Assembly: GCA_022791835.1 (NCBI GenBank)
Contig: JAAVZW010000056.1
Location: 1 to 33,449, forward strand
Reading direction: 5' to 3'
DNA: 33,449 bases
From: Clostridia bacterium
Lineage (GTDB): Bacteria > Bacillota > Clostridia > TANB77 > CAG-508
The notes under the pieces were generated by a model that did no database searches, was not told the origin of the DNA, and saw only the letters and a program-made list of their open reading frames with translations. A program made the position numbers and the translations under genes. Positions 1 through 7,409 of this stretch are shown piece by piece (the stretch's first letter is position 1; the number at the start of each line of letters is the position of its first letter).

Positions 1-1446
1 CAGCAATAGGAGAAGATGTAACATCAGGGATAGACTACTATCAATATTACCTAAATGGAGCAGAGGCTCACCAAAGCACAGATGGAATATGGCAAGCAAC
101 AGGCTTAAACCCAAATCAAAGTTATAACATAACAGTAAAGGCATTTGATAGAGCAGGTCTAAGCTCTAATGGAAGCAATAACACACCAGTAATAACAAAA
201 GGAGAATTACTAGCACCAAATGTGGAAATAACTGGAGATACAAGAAATGGATATTATATAGGAGATGTAACAGTATCAGTAAGAGATACATCAGACGGAA
301 CAAAGACAAGAGTAAACAGAATAAAGGTAATAGGAGCAGGGGAAGAGAGAACTATTACAGGAACAAGTGGAAGTTTTACAATAACAGCAGATGGAACTTA
401 TACAATAAGTGCATGGAGCGAGGATGAAAGCGGAAATAGGAGTGATACAACAAGTAAGCCAAGTTTCACAAAAGATGCAACACCACCAAAACCAACACTA
501 GGTACTCCAACAACAAATTCATCAGGAACAATAAAAGTAACAGCAACAGCAAATGAAACAGGAGGAAGTGGAGTAAAAAGTTATGAGTTTCAATATAAAG
601 AAGTAGGAGGAAGTTGGACAAGAAAAGAAACGATAACATCAACAGCATCAAGCTATACATATACATACACAAGAATGGGAGATGGAAAGACAGTATATAT
701 CAGAGTGCTAGTAACGGATGGAGCAGGAAACATAGGAAAAAGTGCAGAGGATAGTTCAAATGGTATAAGTGCAGTAATACCAAAAGCGAATACAGCACCA
801 GTAGTACAAACAGTAACATATGTAAATAAGACAACAAATTCAATTACAGTAACAGCAAGAGCAACAGATGCACAAAATGATGCCTTGACATATACGCTTT
901 ACATACGGAGGAACAGTAAAAGCAACAAGTAGTTCAGTAGCATCAGGTACTACAGTAACACTAACAGCAGATGGACTAACGGACTATACAAATTATTCAG
1001 TAAAAGTACGAGCAACAGAAACAAATTCACGGTCGATTATATGGAGAAAAAACATATGGAACAATACGAACTTATTGTCCAGGTTCACGGTGCAAATTGC
1101 ATATTAAATGGGAGAAACTGTAGTTCGTGTGACGGAACGGGATTACTGTGCTACAATGCGGTGCATGAGCATATCTATGGTACGAAAAGTGTAAGAAATT
1201 TAAATTGTCCAAATTGTGGTTCAATGTTGTCTAAAAGAACTTGTACCCCTTACCCTACTCGGAGGTCCGTGGTGGGAAGAAAACTTTTGTCCTAATCATT
1301 GTGGATGGAGAGCACCAATTTATAAAAGAGATTATCGTTGCTCACTTTGTGATGGATATGGAATTATTGCTATAAACTGTGAACATGGTTACACTTATGG
1401 TAAAGAGCATTGTATTCATTCTAAAGATAAACAACATGATAATTAA
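1..1446 (+). CDS. Surface protein with Ig/FN3-like repeats and Cys-rich tail (5' end outside window; four CGG +1 shifts)
   Basis: The frame is open from base 3, so the start lies before the window. About 479 residues are visible. The first ~340 are Thr/Ser/Gly-rich beta repeats of the Ig-like/fibronectin III kind (phrases such as VTDGAGN, SWSEDESGN-like turns), typical of secreted or wall-exposed adhesin-like proteins. The conventional frame stops at 932. If each in-frame CGG (906, 1030, 1088, 1260) is read as C + GGN with a +1 shift, one continuous protein runs to the TAA at 1444-1446. The tail then carries many cysteines in CxxC pairs, including two CxxCDGxG motifs (from 1119 and 1339) like those of DnaJ-type zinc fingers. 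That domain is broken in any conventional reading. Function is inferred only as cell-surface binding or structure. I am sure of the repeats and the frame restoration, not of the ligand. Confidence 0.8.
906..909 (+). other. CGGA +1 recoding site (Ile-[Gly]-Gly)
   Basis: In-frame CGG after ATA. The zero frame stops at 932. Moving to GGA at 907 continues the fibronectin-like strand as LYIGGTVKATS. A normal Gly-Gly turn results. Confidence 0.85.
1030..1033 (+). other. CGGT +1 recoding site
   Basis: In-frame CGG after TCA. The shift to GGT at 1031 gives TNSGRLYGEKTYG, which leads into the Cys-rich tail. The unshifted frame loses the cysteines. Confidence 0.8.
1088..1091 (+). other. CGGT +1 recoding site
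   Basis: In-frame CGG after TCA. The shift to GGT at 1089 gives CPGSGANC and opens the frame containing CSSCDGTG and CPNC. Confidence 0.85.
1260..1263 (+). other. CGGA +1 recoding site
   Basis: In-frame CGG after ACT. The zero frame stops at 1295. The shift to GGA at 1261 gives PTGGPWWEENFCPNHCGW and the second CSLCDGYG motif, ending at 1446. Confidence 0.85.
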
Positions 1447-1460
1447 TCGAATGCAATAAT

Positions 1461-1490
1461 AGGTGTCACAGGGACGGGGTAATTGACACT
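1461..1490. repeat. REP-like palindrome with GGGACGGGG core
   Basis: GTGTCA at 1463-1468 is the inverse of TGACAC at 1484-1489, around a GGGACGGGG centre. Palindromes of this kind are scattered in Firmicutes genomes and often accompany IS200-like REP-associated (RAYT) transposases. No transposase is present here. It lies 17 bases after the surface-protein stop. Confidence 0.5.
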
Positions 1491-1536
1491 ATTTGATTTT
1501 TACGATGAAATTTTGTAAATTTATAGAGATAAATAG

Positions 1537-1581
1537 AAAATACTATGTTACAATCAAACCAAGATCATTTCATAGTATTTT
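1537..1581. repeat. Inverted repeat, 11-bp perfect arms
   Basis: AAAATACTATG at 1537-1547 pairs with CATAGTATTTT at 1571-1581 over a 23-base loop. The arms extend a few bases further with a bulge. It sits just upstream of the promoter at 1607, so it could be an operator or the end of a small mobile remnant. Nothing in it codes. Confidence 0.5.
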
Positions 1582-1606
1582 TCTATAGGAATTTTCCAAA
1601 TTTTTC

Positions 1607-1635
1607 TTGACAATCGTGATGACAAGCTATATAAT
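1607..1635 (+). promoter_or_regulatory. Consensus sigma-A promoter
   Basis: TTGACA at 1607-1612, a 17-nt spacer and TATAAT at 1630-1635: a perfect match to the consensus. It faces the coiled-coil gene. The ~200-base leader from about 1642 to 1853 contains only a possible 27-codon ORF (1672-1755, no good ribosome site) and a weak hairpin at 1751-1768. The rest of the 1447-1853 gap shows no gene. Confidence 0.7.
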
Positions 1636-1811
1636 ATTAATGTACAAAAGATAAAAGTGGGAACAAGTTTTATGTTTCCACAAGATACTTTTTTAGGTAC
1701 AATCAAAAAAACTTTAAAACTTGGCAACTTAAGTAATAGCAAAAAATGTCTTTAGGAAATCCCCTAAAACAAATTACGAAAAAATAAACATGTATTATTT
1801 TAATTTATCTA

Positions 1812-1840
1812 TTGACAAAACTAATAAATTAAAATAAAAT
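1812..1840 (+). promoter_or_regulatory. Second sigma-A promoter, overlapping the ribosome site of the coiled-coil gene
   Basis: TTGACA at 1812-1817, a 17-nt spacer and TAAAAT at 1835-1840. The predicted start of transcription, about 1846-1848, falls on the Shine-Dalgarno sequence of the first start codon. Transcripts from here would lack that site and would have to use the second start at 1923. Confidence 0.5.
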
Positions 1841-1853
1841 AAGGAGGTAAACT

Positions 1854-2387
1854 ATGAAAAGCGAATTTACACTTACGCCATTAATAAAAATGAAGAAATT
1901 TTTGAAAAGGAGGAGATTTCCAATGGTAGTAAAAACAAATGCAGAATTAACAAGAGATGTAGCAGAGCTAAAGCAAGAAAACAAAGATATAAATAAAAGA
2001 TTAAATCATTTATCAGAAAGGGTAGACAGATTAGAAGTAAAAACAGATAGAATAGACAAAAATGTAATAGAGTTAAGAGGGTCTGTTATGGACTTATCAA
2101 AACAAATGAAAGAAGAATTTGAAAAAGTAGACAAAAGATTTGAAAGAATACAAAATCAAATGGACGAAAGATTTGAAAGAATACAAAATCAAATGGACGA
2201 AAGATTTGAAAGAATACAAAATCAAATGGACGAAAGATTTGAAGGAATACAAAATCAAATGGACAAAAGATTTGAAGAAATACAAAATCAAATGGATACA
2301 AGATTTGATGAAGTGAAAAACTACATTGATGTCAAATTGGATAATGTCATTTATGAAATAAGAAATGCTAGCAAAGTATCAAAATAG
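1854..2387 (+). CDS. Coiled-coil protein with six hendecad repeats
   Basis: A 177-residue, highly charged protein with no membrane segment. After a basic N-terminus (residues 1-23) it is predicted to be one long helix. Residues ~93-158 are six 11-residue units of the form D-x-RFERIQNQM, encoded by near-identical 33-bp repeats; an 11-residue period favours a right-handed or hendecad coiled coil. Two in-frame starts each have a strong Shine-Dalgarno: AAGGAGG 6 bases before 1854, and AAGGAGG (1907-1913) 9 bases before ATG at 1923 (154-residue form). Similar proteins are found in phages, mobile elements and Mollicutes. I do not recognise a specific function. Confidence 0.75.
   Translation: MKSEFTLTPLIKMKKFLKRRRFPMVVKTNAELTRDVAELKQENKDINKRLNHLSERVDRLEVKTDRIDKNVIELRGSVMDLSKQMKEEFEKVDKRFERIQNQMDERFERIQNQMDERFERIQNQMDERFEGIQNQMDKRFEEIQNQMDTRFDEVKNYIDVKLDNVIYEIRNASKVSK
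2130..2327 (+). repeat. Six tandem 33-bp repeats inside a CDS
   Basis: Units start at 2130, 2163, 2196, 2229, 2262 and 2295. Units 2 and 3 appear identical, 1, 4 and 5 differ by a few bases, and 6 is diverged. The period is in frame (11 codons). The near identity at DNA level indicates recent expansion by slippage or recombination. Confidence 0.9.
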
Positions 2388-2521
2388 ATGTAACAAAAAG
2401 TTTGAAAGCAACCTAAAAAAGATAAATAAAGAGCAAATTAAAATTAATTTTCAAGAACATATTAAAAATATATCTACTTCTTTATAATTCCTTAAAAATC
2501 CAAAAAAATAATAAAAATAAC

Positions 2522-2550
2522 TTGCTATTTTTTTAATTCTATTGTATGAT
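2522..2550 (+). promoter_or_regulatory. Promoter of the TadZ-like operon
   Basis: TTGCTA at 2522-2527, a 17-nt spacer and TATGAT at 2545-2550, 56 bases before the ATG at 2606. It likely drives the genes from 2606 onward. Confidence 0.5.
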
Positions 2551-2605
2551 ATTATATGTAAATTTAAAACTAATTATAATTATAAATAGAGAGGAACTAA
2601 AAGGG

Positions 2606-3013
2606 ATGAAAAAAGCAGTAATTTTAGTATCACTTATAATAGCAATTCTAATAATGGTAAGTACAAGCACTGTTCATGCAACTGATGAAATTCTAAATTC
2701 TGAAAGTACAGGAAAATTAATAGAATTATCAGAAAAGCAGAAAAAAGACTTAGCAGACTATAAAGAAGAATATGGTTCAGATGCATATGGATTTACAGCA
2801 TATATATTAAATGCAATTAGAATATTTAGTATACCACTATGCTTTTTAGGAATAGCAGTAAGTGCCATATATCAATATGTTATAGGTATTAGAAAGCTAG
2901 ATGTAAGATACAAAGGATTTTATACAATGATAGCATTTATTACACTATTTGTAATAGCACAAGTCTTACCACTTGTATTTGTAATTGTAATAAAAGGTTT
3001 TGGAAGGAGTTAA
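2606..3013 (+). CDS. Small exported membrane protein, VirB2/pilin-like architecture
   Basis: About 135 residues from ATG 2606, which is preceded by GAGAGG; an upstream in-frame ATG at 2546 lacks such a site. The N-terminus has a lysine pair, a ~20-residue hydrophobic core and a VHA-T cleavage-like site, so a signal peptide is likely. Two further hydrophobic segments follow (about residues 72-95 and 105-130), separated by a short charged loop. This signal-plus-two-helix layout resembles VirB2/TrbC-type pilins, but sequence identity to them is not evident. It ends 3 bases before the TadZ-like ATPase gene, so the two are probably co-expressed and may act together at the membrane. Confidence 0.6.
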   Translation: MKKAVILVSLIIAILIMVSTSTVHATDEILNSESTGKLIELSEKQKKDLADYKEEYGSDAYGFTAYILNAIRIFSIPLCFLGIAVSAIYQYVIGIRKLDVRYKGFYTMIAFITLFVIAQVLPLVFVIVIKGFGRS

Positions 3014-3016
3014 CAA

Positions 3017-5158
3017 ATGAAAGTTTTATTTGCTGTTAATAATGAAGATATATCGGAGTCAATCATTAAACTATATCAAAAAGAATACAGGGAAATCATA
3101 TCTGGTAAAAATGTTTATTATTTTAATGCAATAATTAAAGAATTACAAAGAGATCAAACATACGACAGAATTGTTATTAGTGAAGACCTAGAGCCATACA
3201 ATAATAACAATTTTGATCTTATAGATAAATTTTTATTCGAACAATTAGATAAAATAAGTGATGAAGCAATAAGTGAAAGTGGTACAGATATACCAATTAT
3301 ATTTATCGCAACAGATAGACGCTCAAAGTCAGACAATTTATTATCTAAGTTGTTTTCTATTGGAGTATATGATGCATTACTTGGAGGAGATAGGAGTATA
3401 CCAGAAGTATGCAAATTGTTAAATAAGCCTCGTACAAAAAAAGAAGCAAAAACATACTATAAAATAGAAACAGAAGAAGTAAGTTATCAAACAGAATCAG
3501 AAGACAGTGTTAGTGAAACAGAAATACAAAATATAATTACACACTACAAAAAACTTGGGAAGAATACAGATAGATATGTAGATAGTTTTAATAATATAGC
3601 AGCTCAATACACAGATGCTCAATTAAGAGTAATATCAAAATTTTTGCCAATGGGGGTAAGAGCTGTATTAGAAGTAGAATCTCCTAAATATCAATCAATT
3701 ATGACATTTGGAGAAGGAACATATAAGAGAATAGAAAAAGCAAAAGAACAGAAAAAGAAAGAAGGATTAAAGATAGGCTTTATAGAAACATCTTCAGAAA
3801 AGGCAAAACCAAATAAAGCAGTAGTAATCCCTTCAGCAGTAAAGACAGATGGAGCTAAGAAACTTACAAAAAAAGAAGAGCCAAAAGAGATACAAGAAAC
3901 AGAAACACCAGATATAAGTTCTTTTACAAGTCTTGATGACATGTTTGAAGAAGAACCACAAAAAGAGGAAAAACTAAATAATGAAAAAAAGCAAGAAGAA
4001 AATCAAATAGAAGAAAAGACTTCAGTAGAAGAACCAGTCAAAAGAAAAAGGGGTAGACCTAAAAAGATAATAGAGCCAGGAACAGAAGAAGTGAAAGTGC
4101 CTAAGAAAAGAGGCAGACCTAGAAAAGTAGTAGAGCCAGATAATAAGCCGTTAGAAGGACAAGAAAATATATTACCAGGGTTTGAAGAAGAGAAAAATAC
4201 AATACTTCCAGGATTTGAAGAAAAGGCAAACTATGTTATACCAGAAGGAAAAAGTATTCCAAAGATAGAAGAAAATATTTATGAGAGACAAATAGAAAAT
4301 GTAGCACCTAGAAGAGAAAGTATAGATTTAACAAGGCTACTTACAAAAGATAAAAAGATAGTAGCATTTGTAGGAACAGCAAAAGCAGGAACATCTTTCC
4401 TAATAAATAATATAGCAGATATGCTATCAAAAACAGGAATTAAAACTGCCGTAGTAGATCTTACAGAAAATAGAAACTCATATTACATATATACAAAAAA
4501 TGAAGAACCACTTAGAAGAATAGCATCAAACTGTCTTGAAAAAATTGAAAGTGGAATAGTAGAAGGAATAGATGTTAGCAAAAACTTAACAGTATTCACA
4601 TCAATTCCAAACCAAAAAATAGAAGTAAGTGATATAGATGTGCTAGTTGCCAATCTTATAAAGAAATTTTCACTAGTATTACTAGATTGTGATTTCAAAA
4701 CAGATGAGACATATTTTGAATTAGCACAAGAAATATATTTAGTACAAAGCATGGATATACTTACAATACAACCACTTACAGCATTTTTAAGAGATTTACA
4801 ATCAAGTGGTAAATTAGTACCTTCAAAACTAAAAGCAGTAATAAATAAAGCGATAAAAGTTAGAGGACTAAGTACAAAGGCGATTATAGGTGGAATGTCA
4901 TGTTATAATAACCCAGAAATGTCATATATGAGAGAATTATTTGACAAAGAGAAAATACAGACACTAGTAATACCATTTGACGAAGATACATTATCAAAAT
5001 ACTTGTCAGGTATGGTAGATTGTTTTGTATCTACAAGTGGATATTCAAAACAATTTTTGTCAGAACTTAAAAAATTAGGAGATAATGTATATCCATTAGT
5101 AACAAATAAATTCAAACCAGAATTTACAAAAAAAGATAAAAACAAAGACGAATTCTAG
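3017..5158 (+). CDS. TadZ/CpaE-like protein: receiver-like domain, AT-hook-like linker, degenerate P-loop ATPase
   Basis: A 713-residue protein. Residues ~1-145 look like a receiver-type alpha/beta fold. Residues ~170-245 are helical. Residues ~265-440 form a charged, low-complexity linker with two GRP motifs flanked by lysine/arginine (about 341-350 and 361-370), resembling AT-hooks, and a duplicated ILPGFEE phrase. Residues ~445-700 form a MinD/ParA-like domain whose Walker A reads VGTAKAGTSF; the usual lysine before T/S is missing, as in atypical TadZ-type ATPases. Such proteins organise pilus or secretion machines at the pole, but no other tad gene is present. It starts 3 bases after the small membrane protein. 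Family placement is by architecture only. Confidence 0.6.
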   Translation: MKVLFAVNNEDISESIIKLYQKEYREIISGKNVYYFNAIIKELQRDQTYDRIVISEDLEPYNNNNFDLIDKFLFEQLDKISDEAISESGTDIPIIFIATDRRSKSDNLLSKLFSIGVYDALLGGDRSIPEVCKLLNKPRTKKEAKTYYKIETEEVSYQTESEDSVSETEIQNIITHYKKLGKNTDRYVDSFNNIAAQYTDAQLRVISKFLPMGVRAVLEVESPKYQSIMTFGEGTYKRIEKAKEQKKKEGLKIGFIETSSEKAKPNKAVVIPSAVKTDGAKKLTKKEEPKEIQETETPDISSFTSLDDMFEEEPQKEEKLNNEKKQEENQIEEKTSVEEPVKRKRGRPKKIIEPGTEEVKVPKKRGRPRKVVEPDNKPLEGQENILPGFEEEKNTILPGFEEKANYVIPEGKSIPKIEENIYERQIENVAPRRESIDLTRLLTKDKKIVAFVGTAKAGTSFLINNIADMLSKTGIKTAVVDLTENRNSYYIYTKNEEPLRRIASNCLEKIESGIVEGIDVSKNLTVFTSIPNQKIEVSDIDVLVANLIKKFSLVLLDCDFKTDETYFELAQEIYLVQSMDILTIQPLTAFLRDLQSSGKLVPSKLKAVINKAIKVRGLSTKAIIGGMSCYNNPEMSYMRELFDKEKIQTLVIPFDEDTLSKYLSGMVDCFVSTSGYSKQFLSELKKLGDNVYPLVTNKFKPEFTKKDKNKDEF

Positions 5159-5198
5159 AAAATTCACTACTAGATAAGGACTAAGAAGGGAGAAAATC

Positions 5199-6317
5199 AT
5201 GGAGCTAGTTACAATGGTGGTATTAGTAATAATAGTAATAGCATTATTAGTGTATAATATCATCGTAAGTAGAAGAATAAAAAACTTTAAAGACATCAAT
5301 CAAAAAGTAACAAGCCTAAATGTATTACAAGACTTCATGAGTACTATTGGCGATGTACAATCAGTTGATGAAAAAATTGTAAAAATAAATGAAATATTAA
5401 TAGAACAATATGCAATAAAGTATTCCACAATAGTAGTGTTTGACGGCTCAGAATATGTAGTTAAAGCATCGAATGTAGACAAAAAACACTGGGAGACACT
5501 TAGGAATCTACAAAGTGAAGAAATATTTACAGATAGTATTACTACAGCAAAACCTAAATATGTTACAGTAAATACAGAAGAAGAAAGATTGCCATATCAA
5601 AAAATGGAATTTGGAAGAGCTAAATCAGCAATGTTTTTCCCATTATATATAGATAATGTATATATAGGGTATTGGATAATTGAAAGTGGAAGAATGCATG
5701 CATTTGATCATATAGATACAACAATATTAGAAGTAGTAAAAGATAATATAACTTCAATATTTAAAATAGTATCATACCAAAATATAGTAGAAAATCTTAC
5801 AAGAAAAGATTTATACTCAGATCTTAAAACTTCAGAATATTTATATGAAGAAGGAAGAAAGACAATAGATAGTTATACAACATCAACAGTATGTATGTTT
5901 AAAATCGCAAACTTAGTAGAAACAAATGAAAAAATAAACAGAGATACAGGAAATCAAATGATAGTTGATATATGTGATTATATAAAAGATAGACTATCTA
6001 GTGAATATATATTTGTAAGATATATGGGACCTAAATTTGCAATAGTATTTTCAGGGATAGAAATAGATGGAGTAGTAGAATTTCTTGAAGATCTAAAAAA
6101 AGATGTAGAAGCATTAGAGATAGAAGATGTAATAGTAGCAGAAGCAAATGAGAAACTTCCAGAGGGAAAAAAGAAAAAAGTATTGACAGTACATCCAAGA
6201 CTAAATTTTGTACTATCAACCTATTATAAAGGTACAGCATTAGAAAAAGTATTAAAAGAACTTGAAGAATATCTTGATGCAGCAAATGAAAAAGAAAGCG
6301 ATATCAATAATATTTAA
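5199..6317 (+). CDS. Membrane-anchored GAF plus degenerate GGDEF-like protein
   Basis: 372 residues, with GGGAG 7 bases before the ATG. Residues ~4-27 form one transmembrane helix. Residues ~40-190 look like a GAF sensor domain. Residues ~200-370 have the layout of a GGDEF domain, but the GG(D/E)EF position reads MGPKF, so diguanylate cyclase activity is not expected. It may bind a nucleotide or act as a signalling scaffold. It follows the TadZ-like gene by 40 bases and precedes ireB by 26, which suggests one transcript and a shared membrane-signalling role. The domain calls are from fold pattern and moderately sure. Confidence 0.55.
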   Translation: MELVTMVVLVIIVIALLVYNIIVSRRIKNFKDINQKVTSLNVLQDFMSTIGDVQSVDEKIVKINEILIEQYAIKYSTIVVFDGSEYVVKASNVDKKHWETLRNLQSEEIFTDSITTAKPKYVTVNTEEERLPYQKMEFGRAKSAMFFPLYIDNVYIGYWIIESGRMHAFDHIDTTILEVVKDNITSIFKIVSYQNIVENLTRKDLYSDLKTSEYLYEEGRKTIDSYTTSTVCMFKIANLVETNEKINRDTGNQMIVDICDYIKDRLSSEYIFVRYMGPKFAIVFSGIEIDGVVEFLEDLKKDVEALEIEDVIVAEANEKLPEGKKKKVLTVHPRLNFVLSTYYKGTALEKVLKELEEYLDAANEKESDINNI

Positions 6318-6343
6318 TATATAAAAATTTAAGGAGGTAAAAA

Positions 6344-6598
6344 ATGGATTTTGATAAAACAATGAACTTCAAAGTAGAAAACGAAAATAACATAAAATAT
6401 AAAGAGGTATTAAAAGAAGTGTACAAAGCACTTGATGAAAAAGGGTATAATCCAGTAAATCAAATAGTAGGCTATATACTATCAGGAGACCCAACATACA
6501 TAACAAGCCACAATGATGCAAGAAATATCATCAGAAAAGTTGAGAGAGACGAACTTCTAGAAAAAATGGTTAGATTTTATATTGGAATAGATGAATAA
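6344..6598 (+). CDS. ireB: IreB family regulatory phosphoprotein (DUF965)
   Basis: 84 residues, full length for the family, preceded by AAGGAGG. The sequence has the family pattern: an N-terminal segment with threonine (KTMNF), then [35 protein letters not shown] and [13 protein letters not shown]. In Enterococcus, IreB is a substrate of the PASTA kinase IreK and tunes cephalosporin resistance. The next gene, ruvX, overlaps or abuts it, the usual ireB-ruvX-DUF1292 arrangement in Firmicutes. Confidence 0.92.
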   Translation: MDFDKTMNFKVENENNIKYKEVLKEVYKALDEKGYNPVNQIVGYILSGDPTYITSHNDARNIIRKVERDELLEKMVRFYIGIDE

Positions 6599-6599
6599 A

Positions 6600-7013
6600 A
6601 TGAGAACTCTAGGTATAGATTATGGCGATAGTAGAGTAGGACTAGCTATTTCAGATGCACTTGGAATAACTGCACAAGGATTAGAAACTGTACACCATAA
6701 TGGAAATGATAAAATAGTATTAAAAAGATTAGACGAAATACTAAAAAACTATGAAATAGATACCTTTGTAATTGGAATGCCAATAAATATGAATGGTACA
6801 CTAGGAGAAAGAGCAGAACTTACAAAAAAATTTATACATAAATTAAAATGTAAGTTTAATAATATAAATATAGAAACAATAGACGAAAGACTTACAACAG
6901 TTGCAGCACATAAAACTATGAATTTTTTAGAAGTAAAGCCAAAAGCTAAAAGAGGAATAGTAGATACAATTTCAGCTGTATATATATTAGAAATGTATAT
7001 GAACCGTCATTAA
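6600..7013 (+). CDS. ruvX: Holliday junction resolvase-like RuvX/YqgF (pre-16S rRNA nuclease)
   Basis: RNase H-fold nuclease, about 138 residues, normal length. Motifs seen: GIDYGDSRVGLA near the N-terminus with the first metal-binding Asp, GMPINMNG, DERLTT and KRGIVDTISAV with the last catalytic Asp. The family acts in maturation of the 16S rRNA 5' end and/or resolution of recombination intermediates. I prefer the ATG at 6600, which gives the family-typical MRTLGIDYG start. ATG 6591 in the same frame would add three residues and overlap ireB. No strong Shine-Dalgarno is seen, so translation is probably coupled to ireB. Confidence 0.92.
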   Translation: MRTLGIDYGDSRVGLAISDALGITAQGLETVHHNGNDKIVLKRLDEILKNYEIDTFVIGMPINMNGTLGERAELTKKFIHKLKCKFNNINIETIDERLTTVAAHKTMNFLEVKPKAKRGIVDTISAVYILEMYMNRH

Positions 7014-7066
7014 TATTGTAGAAATACAATTAAAATATAAAATGGTTTGAAAGGAGAATTAAAAAT

Positions 7067-7360
7067 ATGGATGAGGAAGAATTAGATAACATAATAGTAT
7101 TAAATGATGAAGATGGTAACGAAGTTAATTTTGAATTTTTAGATTTAGTAGAATTAGATGGAGAAGAATATGTAATTTTATTACCAACAGACGAAGGAGA
7201 AGAAGATGCAGGAGAAGTAGTAATATTACAAGTAGAAGACACAGATTCAGAAGAAGAAGAGTCTTATATCAGTGTAGAAAACGAAGAAATCCTAAACAAA
7301 GTATTTGAAATCTTTAAAGAAAAATTCAAAGACGAATTCGACTTCATAGATGAAGATTAA
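7067..7360 (+). CDS. DUF1292 family protein (YrzB-like)
   Basis: 97 residues, very acidic, preceded by AAAGGAG. It contains the DUF1292 pattern: NDEDGNEVNFEFLD, then EYVILLP, a run of acidic residues and VVILQVED. Function is unknown across the family. Its position after ireB-ruvX is conserved in Firmicutes. The coding strand is followed at once by a strong hairpin terminator shared with the convergent tmcAL gene. Confidence 0.88.
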   Translation: MDEEELDNIIVLNDEDGNEVNFEFLDLVELDGEEYVILLPTDEGEEDAGEVVILQVEDTDSEEEESYISVENEEILNKVFEIFKEKFKDEFDFIDED

Positions 7361-7363
7361 TAA

Positions 7364-7405
7364 AATAAAAGTTCCTGATATTTGTACAGGAACTTTTATT
7401 TTTTT
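7364..7405. terminator. Bidirectional rho-independent terminator
   Basis: AAAAGTTCCTG (7367-7377) pairs with CAGGAACTTTT (7387-7397), extended by flanking A/T pairs. A T-run follows on the plus strand and an A-run precedes it, so it can end both the DUF1292 operon and minus-strand tmcAL. Confidence 0.9.
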
Positions 7406-7409
7406 TGTT

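Noticed and set aside
1554..1742. Minus-strand ORF of 62 codons
   Set aside because: No ribosome site and composition like antisense of A/T-rich DNA; it overlaps a plus-strand consensus promoter.
1672..1755. 27-codon ORF in the promoter leader
   Set aside because: No good Shine-Dalgarno and no recognisable sequence; mentioned under the promoter but not called as a gene.
2130..2327. 33-bp direct repeats as a CRISPR array
   Set aside because: There are no spacers; units are contiguous, in frame and code for a coiled coil.
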